From Roseivirga sp. (GTDB taxonomy: Bacteria; Bacteroidota; Bacteroidia; Cytophagales; Cyclobacteriaceae): a stretch of DNA of 64,000 nucleotides. Both the position numbers and the translations under genes were made by a program. Of the stretch, positions 52,777-60,383 are shown in pieces. Each line of letters opens with the position of its first letter. Position 1 is the first letter of the stretch. Under the pieces are notes generated by a model that was given only the letters and a program-made list of their open reading frames with translations, was not told the origin of the DNA and made no database searches. The stretch spans positions 1 to 64,000 of the forward strand of contig JAJCYM010000085.1 of NCBI GenBank assembly GCA_029262895.1, given 5' to 3'.

Positions 52777-55700
52777 ATGAAAACCACTAAGTCGCTGTTT
52801 TCCCTACTTTTTTTAACGTTTTTTATCTCAATAGCTACGGCTCAAACTGATTTATCAGTTTTCGAGACTATGAAACCGCGGTCAATCGGCCCTGCGGGAA
52901 TGTCTGGTCGGGTGACCTCCATAGATGTAGTGAGACATAATAAGAACATCATCTACGCTGGAACAGCCTCTGGTGGTTTGTGGAAATCTGTCAGTGGGGG
53001 AGTTAGTTGGGAACCACTTTTTGATAAAGAAGAAGTGGCATCCATCGGTGCTGTGACAATCGATCCTTCTAACGCGAGTACCATTTGGGTAGGCACAGGA
53101 GAAGGTAACCCCAGAAATTCATTGAATGGAGGTTATGGCCTTTATCGAAGCCTTGATGCAGGCCAAACCTGGGAGCATATGGGTTTGAAAGAAACTAAGA
53201 ACATCCACCGTGTCATCGTTCACCCAAATGATCCCAATACTGTTTGGGTGGGTGCCATTGGATCTCCATGGGCCGAACATGAAGAACGTGGAGTTTTCAA
53301 GACTACCGATGGCGGTAAAACTTGGAGAAAAGTGCTTTACGATATTCCAGGAGCCGGTATATCAGATTTAGTGATCGACCCAACTAATCCAAACAAGTTG
53401 ATCGCAGGCATGTGGGAGCATAGACGTTATCCATGGTTTTTTAATTCTGGAGGCCCGGCTTCGGGAATCTATATTTCTCACGATGGTGGAGAGACTTGGG
53501 ATAGAAAGACTTCTGAACATGGTCTGCCAAAAGGTGATATGGGAAGAATTGGATTAGCCATAGCCCCTTCAAAGCCTGATCGTATTTATGCTTATGTTGA
53601 AGCAAAGGAAAATGCATTGTATCGCTCAGATGATGGTGGTGTCAAATGGTATAGAATTTCTAATAAAGGCGACCGAGGACTGGGAGCACGTCCGTTCTAC
53701 TATGCAGATATTTATGTGGATTCGAAAAACGAGAACAGAGTATACTCGATTCATACACAGGCTAACGCAAGTGAAGATGGTGGTAAGAGCTTCGGTAGTT
53801 TTGTGAATTCGGGCTACGTGCATGTAGACAACCACGCACTTTATATTCATCCGGACGATCCAAATTTTATGGTTTTGGGTAATGATGGAGGAATGGTGGT
53901 AACACGGGATAGAGGAGGCAGTTGGCACTATATGGAGAATTTACCTATCGGTCAATTCTACCATGTAAGTTATGACATGGAAACCCCTTATAATGTAATG
54001 GGCGGTATGCAAGATAATGGTGCCTGGTTGGGCCCAAGCCAATTGCTGAAGCAAGGTGGCATTAGAAACGGTTATTGGGAGAGAATAGTGGGTGGAGACG
54101 GCTTCGATGTAGTACCTGATCCTTTAGATACGCGCTATGGCTATTCTTTGAGCCAAGGAGCAAATATCCAGAGATACGATCGTAAGACAGGCCAAATGAC
54201 CGGTATACGACCAGAGCACCCAAATGGGGAGACCATCCGATGGAATTGGAATGCGGGAGTTAATATCGATCCATTTGATAAGAAGACGATTTACTTAGGA
54301 GGGCAATATTTGTTCAAATCCCCTGATCATGGCGATACTTGGGAGATTATTTCTCCAGATTTGACAACCAACGACCCAGAAAAGCAAAAGCAATCTGAAA
54401 CAGGCGGTAAACTCAATTTGGATAACTCAGGTGCAGAAATGCATACCACGATTACCGTGGTTGAACCAAGTACTTTATCTCAAGGAATGATTTGGGTAGG
54501 TACAGATGATGGAAATGTGCAACTCACTAGAGATGGTGGTCAAAACTGGGCAAACAGTGCGGGTAAATTCCCGGGCTTGCCAGCTAACAGCTGGGTACAG
54601 CAAATTAGAGCCAGTACCTACGATGCCGGTTCGGCTTTTGTAGTCTTTGATGAGCACAGAAGAGATGATTGGAGCCCATATGTATACCAAACGACAAACT
54701 ATGGCAGGTCGTGGAAACGTATTGTGAATGATGGTGACGTCTTTGGTTTTGCCATGACAATTGTTCAAGATCCGGTTGAGCCAAACTTGATGTTCTTAGG
54801 CACAGAGAGTGGATTATATGTGAGTATGGATGGTAGTAAAACTTGGGCTAAATGGACCAATGGGTTCCCGACTGTACCAACCATGGACTTGCAGATTCAT
54901 CCTCGCGAGCACGATTTAATCATTGGAACGTTTGGTAGAGCGTTATGGATCTTAGATGATATCCGTCCATTAAGAGAGGCTGCTCAGTTGGGTATGAAAA
55001 AACTTAAAGAGAAGACTATCCACGCATTCTCAATTCCAGACGCAACAAACGCTATTATCGGCCCTTACTGGGGTTATAGAAGTACAGGCCATGGATTGTT
55101 CATGGGTGAAAACAAACCCTTTAATGCGGCCATTAGCTTTTATGTAAAGAAAGCAGGAAGCGTTAAAATGGAAGTATCCAATGGAAACGGAACTGTGGTA
55201 AGAACAAGAACATATCGCGCTAAGGAAGGTGTTAACAAAGTGTATTGGGGTTTTGAAGCCGATGGTATCAGGCAACCAGGTTCCCGGAAACCAACTAGTG
55301 CAGATGCTGTCAAACCAGGAGGGTATGATGTGTTGCCGGGTACTTATCGGGTGAAACTTTCTATGAAAGACGAGAGCTCAATGCAATCGATCAATGTGTT
55401 GAGAGATCTGAGAACGGATTGGAATCAAGCCAAAGTGGAAGAGAAACAGCAGTTTATTGCCCAATATTATGCGCTTGTCACAAGAGTGACTGAGGCTGTA
55501 GATAGATTGACTGAAGCCTCGAGTATTACAGATAAAGTATTGGCAATTGATAAAGACAATAAGGACTTGAAAGAAAAGATTACAGAAATCAAAAAGAGCA
55601 TAAAGGAACTCCGAGAATTGGTTTCTGTACCGCGAATAGGACAGGGACTGTCAAGAAATCCTGATTTGATTTCAAGCCAATTGGGGAATATTCGAGGTAA

Positions 55701-55872
55701 AATGCAGAGTAGTTACAAACCTGTTACCCAACCACAGCGACTGGCTTACGATAATGCTAAGAAGAGTGTTGATCCATTTGTTGAAAAGGTGAATCAATTC
55801 TTTGCCAATGATTGGAGTGCCTTCAAAACTTACGTAGATGGTTTGAATCTTGAATTGATAAAGAAGTTTTAA
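52777..55872 (+). CDS. Exported VPS10/sortilin-like beta-propeller protein
   Basis: A protein of about 1031 aa. The ATG at 52777 begins the signal peptide (MKTTKSLFSLLFLTFF, cut after ATAQ); earlier in-frame starts add unstructured residues. The rest is two BNR/sialidase-like propellers with many SxDGGxTW Asp-boxes (such as TTDGGKTW, SHDGGETW, TRDGGQNW), then a beta domain and a C-terminal helical stretch (about 880-970). Homologs are annotated as VPS10 domain or glycosyl hydrolase-like; no enzyme activity is shown. No T9SS signal is visible at the C-terminus. It diverges from the T9SS-B gene across 94 bases. Confidence 0.88.
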   Translation: MKTTKSLFSLLFLTFFISIATAQTDLSVFETMKPRSIGPAGMSGRVTSIDVVRHNKNIIYAGTASGGLWKSVSGGVSWEPLFDKEEVASIGAVTIDPSNASTIWVGTGEGNPRNSLNGGYGLYRSLDAGQTWEHMGLKETKNIHRVIVHPNDPNTVWVGAIGSPWAEHEERGVFKTTDGGKTWRKVLYDIPGAGISDLVIDPTNPNKLIAGMWEHRRYPWFFNSGGPASGIYISHDGGETWDRKTSEHGLPKGDMGRIGLAIAPSKPDRIYAYVEAKENALYRSDDGGVKWYRISNKGDRGLGARPFYYADIYVDSKNENRVYSIHTQANASEDGGKSFGSFVNSGYVHVDNHALYIHPDDPNFMVLGNDGGMVVTRDRGGSWHYMENLPIGQFYHVSYDMETPYNVMGGMQDNGAWLGPSQLLKQGGIRNGYWERIVGGDGFDVVPDPLDTRYGYSLSQGANIQRYDRKTGQMTGIRPEHPNGETIRWNWNAGVNIDPFDKKTIYLGGQYLFKSPDHGDTWEIISPDLTTNDPEKQKQSETGGKLNLDNSGAEMHTTITVVEPSTLSQGMIWVGTDDGNVQLTRDGGQNWANSAGKFPGLPANSWVQQIRASTYDAGSAFVVFDEHRRDDWSPYVYQTTNYGRSWKRIVNDGDVFGFAMTIVQDPVEPNLMFLGTESGLYVSMDGSKTWAKWTNGFPTVPTMDLQIHPREHDLIIGTFGRALWILDDIRPLREAAQLGMKKLKEKTIHAFSIPDATNAIIGPYWGYRSTGHGLFMGENKPFNAAISFYVKKAGSVKMEVSNGNGTVVRTRTYRAKEGVNKVYWGFEADGIRQPGSRKPTSADAVKPGGYDVLPGTYRVKLSMKDESSMQSINVLRDLRTDWNQAKVEEKQQFIAQYYALVTRVTEAVDRLTEASSITDKVLAIDKDNKDLKEKITEIKKSIKELRELVSVPRIGQGLSRNPDLISSQLGNIRGKMQSSYKPVTQPQRLAYDNAKKSVDPFVEKVNQFFANDWSAFKTYVDGLNLELIKKF

Positions 55873-55878
55873 CTAGTC

Positions 55879-55913
55879 ATCCTGAACTTGCCTGCCTCAG
55901 GCAAGTTCAGGAT
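55879..55913. terminator. Perfect 16-bp hairpin between convergent genes
   Basis: ATCCTGAACTTGCCTG (55879-55894) pairs with CAGGCAAGTTCAGGAT (55898-55913) around a 3-base loop. It lies 6 bases after the VPS10-like stop and 9 before the dienelactone hydrolase stop. It is strong enough to end transcription both ways, but the sequence also looks like the palindromic intergenic repeats of Bacteroidota. Confidence 0.6.
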
Positions 55914-55922
55914 CTCAGTAGT

Positions 55923-56810
55923 CTATGCCAGGTTCTCTTTAAAGAAACGAATGGTTCTTGACCAAGCCAGATTCGCAGCTTTTTCTACATACCTGCCGGT
56001 TGTGTTATTGTGAAAGCCATGATTGGCACCTTCATAAATGTAGGCTTCGTACTTGATTTTGTTCTTTTTTAGCTCAACCTCATAAGCAGGCCAACCGGCA
56101 TTTACTCTTTTGTCGAGCTCACCATATTGTAGCATCATGGCCGATTTGATCTTGGCAGTATCTTCTGCGCTTGGTTGGCTGCCATAAAAAGGAACAGCAG
56201 CGCCCAAGGTAGGGACTCTTACTGCCATCATATTTGAAATCCAACCACCAAAGCAAAACCCAACAACACCCACCTTGCCATTGCAGTCGGGGTGAGCTTT
56301 CAGGTACTCATAAGCAGCAATAAAGTCTTCCAACATTTCATTGCGATCACGCTTACGCTGCATAGTTCTTCCATCGTCATCATTACCAGGGTATCCACCA
56401 AGTGGGGTGAGTGCATCGGGGGCCAAAGAAATAAAGCCATCCACAGCTGTTCTTCTGCCAACATCCTCGATATAAGGATTCAGACCTCTGTTTTCATGGA
56501 CCACCACTACTCCGGGAACTTTGCCTGAAACACCTTCCGGTTTAGATAAAAGGCCCTTAATACTGCCGCCTCCCTTCGGGGAATCGTAGTTGATGTACTC
56601 GGAACTAAGGCGCTTGTCATCGGGCTGAATTGTGGTGGTATTCACATAATCCGGCATGATAAAACCAAGCAAAGAAGAAACAGTAACACCTCCCACGGCA
56701 TAGAGAGATAGTTTCTCCATAAATTGTCTTCGCTCTAATTTGTTGTGAGCATAATCATCATACAAATCGAAAACTTCCTGATTGACTTCTTCTGGATTTA
56801 GCTTTTTCAT
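55923..56810 (-). CDS. Dienelactone hydrolase family protein with a probable Tat signal
   Basis: A 295-aa alpha/beta hydrolase. The N-terminus has about 26 residues and then RRQFMEKLSLYAVGGVTVSSLLGF, a twin-arginine-like signal (about 28-52). The catalytic triad is C186 in GFCFGGW, Asp in YGELDKRVN and His in NHGFHNN, and the conserved VVHENRGL stands before it. Dienelactone hydrolase opens dienelactones in aromatic breakdown; many relatives have other ester substrates. It is a single gene. Confidence 0.88.
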   Translation of the reverse strand: MKKLNPEEVNQEVFDLYDDYAHNKLERRQFMEKLSLYAVGGVTVSSLLGFIMPDYVNTTTIQPDDKRLSSEYINYDSPKGGGSIKGLLSKPEGVSGKVPGVVVVHENRGLNPYIEDVGRRTAVDGFISLAPDALTPLGGYPGNDDDGRTMQRKRDRNEMLEDFIAAYEYLKAHPDCNGKVGVVGFCFGGWISNMMAVRVPTLGAAVPFYGSQPSAEDTAKIKSAMMLQYGELDKRVNAGWPAYEVELKKNKIKYEAYIYEGANHGFHNNTTGRYVEKAANLAWSRTIRFFKENLA

Positions 56811-56938
56811 AGTTGCAGCATTAATGGTGTTTTCACTTAAAGATGAATATACAAATAGGCATTTGGATTTAAAACGCAGAAGGGGATGAGTGGAGGTTAG
56901 TCGATTGTCCTCAGTCTATAGCCGATAGTCGGGACTTG

Positions 56939-56964
56939 AATCCAGCAAGTCTGTGGCTTGTGGT
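56939..56964. repeat. Short palindromic repeat, family E, copy 1
   Basis: The string begins AATCC and reads GCAAGTCTGTGGCTTGTGGT at its right end; it matches 58380-58405 at 23 of 26 bases. The core is a small inverted repeat (CAAG/CTTG). It stands between the VOC gene and the dienelactone hydrolase gene. Confidence 0.5.
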
Positions 56965-56985
56965 AACAAATAGGGTTTTATCAGC

Positions 56986-57330
56986 CTATTTCATCTCGAT
57001 CATAAACATCCCATTGTCATCAGGATCAGAGAAATTGGCTATGCGACTCCAACCGTCTGGTACGACTTTCACCGTGAGTCCATGGGCTTCGAGTGTTGCC
57101 ACTTCTCCATCAAGGTCTTTGACTGAAAAACCCAGCGACATGTTATTTCCTTTTTTCAATTTGTCCGAGGCCGGATGCAGTCCAATCTTCAGGTCTGGGG
57201 CTTGAATTTCGGCATAGTGCTCGCCATAGCGCTGTATCAGGTCAAACCCCATAATGTTGGTATAGAATTCTACAGACTGCCCTAAATCCGAAACGATAAG
57301 TGTGACGGTAGAGCTGATTATGCTTTTCAT
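56986..57330 (-). CDS. VOC family protein
   Basis: A 114-aa single VOC domain. ISSTVTLIVSDLGQSVEFY at the start is followed by a FDLIQRYGEHYAEIQAP strand set, and the ending is FSDPDDNGMFMIEMK with the closing metal-ligand region. It is similar to lactoylglutathione lyase-like proteins. It lies alone, 175 bases upstream of the dienelactone hydrolase gene on the same strand, with a repeat between them. Confidence 0.88.
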   Translation of the reverse strand: MKSIISSTVTLIVSDLGQSVEFYTNIMGFDLIQRYGEHYAEIQAPDLKIGLHPASDKLKKGNNMSLGFSVKDLDGEVATLEAHGLTVKVVPDGWSRIANFSDPDDNGMFMIEMK

Positions 57331-57448
57331 AGTGCTGGATTTTCATCAATTTATGTATAAGGGATGAATGATGGAAATCCCTCACGATAGGTTAGGCAGA
57401 TATATTTAGTTGCACTTAGACCTTTTTCCGTTCAATGCAAGATTTCCG

Positions 57449-57459
57449 CCCCCCCCCCC
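57449..57459. repeat. Poly-C tract of 11
   Basis: Eleven C residues directly precede the family D copy 2. Such tracts may vary by slippage. It is far from start codons of both neighbours, so no phase-variation role is supported; an assembly or sequencing error is also possible. Confidence 0.6.
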
Positions 57460-57487
57460 ATCAGAGTCACTCGCAGAGGACTCTGAT
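57460..57487. repeat. Palindromic repeat, family D, copy 2
   Basis: ATCAGAGTC-actcgcagag-GACTCTGAT is identical to 28682-28709, including the loop, 29 kb away. The identical loop means the unit is copied as a whole and not only by chance symmetry. Confidence 0.75.
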
Positions 57488-57500
57488 TCGGCCGACCAGT

Positions 57501-57570
57501 CTGTCTGTACTAAGCCCATAACGTCTAGAATAAACAGATTGCCACGGTCGTGCCTCCCTCGCAAAGACAG
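57501..57570. repeat. Shortened fragment of repeat family C
   Basis: TCTGTCTGT (from about 57501), CAGATTGCCACG (57535-57546) and CTCGCAAAGACAG (57558-57570) occur in the same order as in 20538-20674, with a shorter interior. It is a decayed or deleted copy. Confidence 0.45.
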
Positions 57571-57588
57571 TTAGTGTTCTTCTACCCC

Positions 57589-57616
57589 ATCCTAGTCACT
57601 CGCAGAGGACTCTGAT
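57589..57616. repeat. Palindromic repeat, family D, copy 3 (one arm altered)
   Basis: The loop and right arm are identical to the other copies; the left arm reads ATCCTAGTC instead of ATCAGAGTC. It lies 101 bases after copy 2. The mixed state suggests decay of one arm. Confidence 0.65.
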
Positions 57617-57644
57617 GATCAAACTAGGCAAAAGGAAATAGCGT

Positions 57645-58298
57645 CTAATCCTTGACAAATAGCCATTTGGTACCCTTATACAAGCCTACACCTATATGCC
57701 CAAAAATGCCGGGCTTGGTTTTCTGTTTGAGTTGAACCTTCAAAGTGGCCAACGCACTTTTATCTTGTATGCGATTCACTCGGCCTTGTATCAGATCAAT
57801 TTGCTGGCTAAGACGCTCCAACTCCTTTTCTATCTTGAGTATTTCGTCTATGGTATTGGCTTTGTCTAATAGTGCCAGGTACCTGGCGTGTGTAGCTTTG
57901 GCATTGTTTAGTCGGATTTTGTCATCATAGAATTGATCAGTAACATCAAGGCTGCTCACCGATCTTTCTTTGACAACCCCTAACAGTGATACGCCCTGCA
58001 TGGTGCCTTCCAATTTTGAAGGCAATACTCTAAACTCAAAGGCATAGCCTTCTCTTGAGAAAAGCGTACCTCCTAAATTGGATACTATTCGGGAAAGGTG
58101 GATGGCGCTGGAATCAAGTTCTTCTACAGCCATAAGCATAGAAGCAGTATGAATTACTTTTCGCTCGACTGTCTCTTGATCTTCCGCTGATTTCAGAATT
58201 TGGAGGTCATTTGTTGTGGAACCTGTAGGGAGGTAGCTGGTGGCACAACTGGAGAATAAAATGGCCAGGGCCAGGAAATAATACTGCTGTCTTTTCAT
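57645..58298 (-). CDS. DUF4349 domain lipoprotein
   Basis: A 217-aa lipoprotein (LFSSC, cysteine about residue 18). The middle is the DUF4349 domain, with SSLDVTDQFYDDKIRLNNAKATH and a coiled coil (about 140-180, EEILKIEKELERLSQQIDLIQGRVNRIQD pattern). It has an outer-face helical look and no catalytic residues are known. A perfect 8-bp inverted repeat stands immediately upstream (58306-58325). Single gene. Function unknown. Confidence 0.85.
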   Translation of the reverse strand: MKRQQYYFLALAILFSSCATSYLPTGSTTNDLQILKSAEDQETVERKVIHTASMLMAVEELDSSAIHLSRIVSNLGGTLFSREGYAFEFRVLPSKLEGTMQGVSLLGVVKERSVSSLDVTDQFYDDKIRLNNAKATHARYLALLDKANTIDEILKIEKELERLSQQIDLIQGRVNRIQDKSALATLKVQLKQKTKPGIFGHIGVGLYKGTKWLFVKD

Positions 58299-58305
58299 GG
58301 TTTTC

Positions 58306-58325
58306 TTTGATTGGATTCAATCAAA
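58306..58325. promoter_or_regulatory. Palindrome upstream of the DUF4349 gene
   Basis: TTTGATTG-gatt-CAATCAAA, 8-bp perfect arms, starts 7 bases upstream of the ATG (58298). Its location in the leader suggests an operator or an RNA hairpin over the start region. No cognate regulator is seen. Confidence 0.4.
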
Positions 58326-58379
58326 ACGAACGCCCGATGGCATTTTTTAGTACAGAGGTTCACATATAGACAACCCTTA

Positions 58380-58405
58380 AATCCCGCAAGTCTGTGACTT
58401 ATGGT
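58380..58405. repeat. Short palindromic repeat, family E, copy 2
   Basis: Reads GCAAGTCTGTGACTTATGGT after AATCCC; 23 of 26 bases match 56939-56964. The core AAGTC-tgt-GACTT is a better hairpin here. It lies between the S9 peptidase and DUF4349 genes, after the S9 stop side. Confidence 0.5.
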
Positions 58406-58434
58406 GCCCAACTAAAGAGGTTCATGTAGACCTA

Positions 58435-60297
58435 TTACCTCAACCACCTCTTAAACCAAGCCTCCAGTCGTTGGTACATATCCACCCGATTCATGGGGTT
58501 ACGGAAACCATGAGGTTCACCCGGATAGGAGTGACTTTCAAATACTTTGCCTTCTTTTTTGAGCACTTCCACCGCCAATTCATATTGACGGAACGGGGCG
58601 CGAACGTCTTTTTCGCCATGCATAATTAGCAACGGAGTTTTCACCTGATGCACTCTGGAGAGGGCATTGCTTATTGCATAGATTTCTGGTTTTTCTTCCG
58701 GAGAACCACTGTGACCAGTTTTAGTGAAAATCTTGCCTAATCGATCTGCATTGGTATAGGCATCACCGAAATCATAGATGCCAGCCATGGGCACGGCCGC
58801 ATCAAAGGCATCAGGTACTTGCGAGATGGCCGCCATAGAAGTAATGCCACCATAGCTGTAGCCATAAATACCCACTTTACCATTAGACCATGATTGTTGC
58901 CGGATAAAAGTGGCAGAATGTGCAGCATCCAGCGCCTGGCCATGGCCCCAATCGTTGATACTTAGGTCCTGAAAGGTACGCCCAAAGCCTGAGCCACCAC
59001 GATAGTTGACAATGAGAATCACATATCCCTTTTGAGCCAAATACTGCTCCGTTAAGTTGAGCTGCTTATAGGCAGTATTCGTGCCACCGCCATGCACCAT
59101 AACGAGTGTAGGGTACTTGTTTCTTGGGTTAAACCCTGGAGGATCAAACCTAAAGGCTTGGATATAAAGACCGTCATAACTGCGATAACTGATTTCTGTA
59201 GGCTCAACCAGGCCTTGCCACTTGGAGGACAAATTGGTCAGTTGAATTGCCGAACCTCCTGTGGCCCGAATCATATCCACTTCGTTGCCACGAGTTGGAG
59301 TAGACCTCACAAAGACAAAGCGAGATGCCGTTTTGGAGGCGTGATAACCGCGGAAGGTGCCACCCATATTGGTGACCCGAGTGGCTACTCCTCCATGAGA
59401 TGGAACTCGCCAAAGTTCCACTTCTGACCGTTCCTGGTAAGGGAAGAAAATTTCAGAACCATCTCCAGACCAAGTCACCGTATGATTGTGCAAAAGGTCA
59501 GTCGCGTAAATCTGCATATCCAGAATTTCTTCTATTCCTTTTTCAGGTTCGAGCACGTAAATGTAGGAGAGGTCCTCATACCAATATTCGTCCTTTGCTA
59601 CCGCCATTAAGGCAATCTTTGACCCGTCAGGTGACCAAACGGGCGTGGACATGGCCATCAATTTTTTTGAAATCTGTCGCTCATTACCGGTAGCAACATC
59701 AACAAGCCAGATGTCATCTTCCCAATAATCAGCCTTGTTCGAATAGAAGGCAATCTGCTTGCTGTCGGGTGACCAGGAAGGTGCAAAACGGAAATCATCA
59801 TCCGCCATTGATCTTTTGGTGACCTGTCTGGGTTGTGCAGAACCATCCGAGGGAACGACCCAAATATCATTGTAGCCAGAGCGAGTGCGATAAAAGGCAA
59901 TTTGCCTACCATCAGGTGAAGGTCGGGCTGCACGTTCGCCATAGTTGTCTTTGGTTATTCTTAGGGGTCTGGCATCGGCTCCAATTCTTTTGGTCCAAAG
60001 GTCTCCCTGATGGGAATAAAGCACTCGACTACCATCATCAAACCATACCGGAGAGGAACCTTCTGTCCAGAACCTGGCCTCATCCTCTCCATCCGAGGCT
60101 ATGATAAAAAGCCCTGATTGGTCTGCAGTTCGGGCGGTCACAATCACTTGGGAACCATCTGGTGAGATTGCAGCTTGACGAACTCCGTAATTTTTGGTAA
60201 AGATATTCTCCCAGGTGAGTGGTAGCGTTTCCTGTGAAGAACAGGCAAAGCTGACTGTGATCAGGAACAGTGAAAAGAACTGAATTCGTCCAGGCAT
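58435..60297 (-). CDS. S9 family peptidase (prolyl oligopeptidase type) lipoprotein
   Basis: A 620-aa serine peptidase with a lipoprotein signal (SFACSS, cysteine about 19). An N-terminal TolB-like/DPP propeller (about 30-350, with many PDGxxIAFxR strands) precedes an alpha/beta-hydrolase domain. Catalytic Ser is in GIYGYSYGGITS, Asp in HGEKDVRAP and His in YPGEPHGFRN. Probably an oligopeptidase or dipeptidyl-peptidase on the cell surface. It fits a peptide-using lifestyle. Single gene on the minus strand, 87 bases downstream of the S41-like gene. Confidence 0.93.
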   Translation of the reverse strand: MPGRIQFFSLFLITVSFACSSQETLPLTWENIFTKNYGVRQAAISPDGSQVIVTARTADQSGLFIIASDGEDEARFWTEGSSPVWFDDGSRVLYSHQGDLWTKRIGADARPLRITKDNYGERAARPSPDGRQIAFYRTRSGYNDIWVVPSDGSAQPRQVTKRSMADDDFRFAPSWSPDSKQIAFYSNKADYWEDDIWLVDVATGNERQISKKLMAMSTPVWSPDGSKIALMAVAKDEYWYEDLSYIYVLEPEKGIEEILDMQIYATDLLHNHTVTWSGDGSEIFFPYQERSEVELWRVPSHGGVATRVTNMGGTFRGYHASKTASRFVFVRSTPTRGNEVDMIRATGGSAIQLTNLSSKWQGLVEPTEISYRSYDGLYIQAFRFDPPGFNPRNKYPTLVMVHGGGTNTAYKQLNLTEQYLAQKGYVILIVNYRGGSGFGRTFQDLSINDWGHGQALDAAHSATFIRQQSWSNGKVGIYGYSYGGITSMAAISQVPDAFDAAVPMAGIYDFGDAYTNADRLGKIFTKTGHSGSPEEKPEIYAISNALSRVHQVKTPLLIMHGEKDVRAPFRQYELAVEVLKKEGKVFESHSYPGEPHGFRNPMNRVDMYQRLEAWFKRWLR

Positions 60298-60383
60298 GAT
60301 TCAAGATTTAATTCGGAAAGGAAAAATAAACCTTTCTGAAAGCTCCATCAACACCTTTCATATAAAGCCAATCCGATGTTGTG

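Larger units (their letters stand above)
57331..57644. other. Repeat-rich intergenic gap without genes
   Basis: A 314-base gap between two minus-strand genes. It holds a C-11 tract, two family D palindromes and a fragment of family C. I see no ORF, tRNA or regulatory RNA with clear structure beyond these. Confidence 0.6.
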
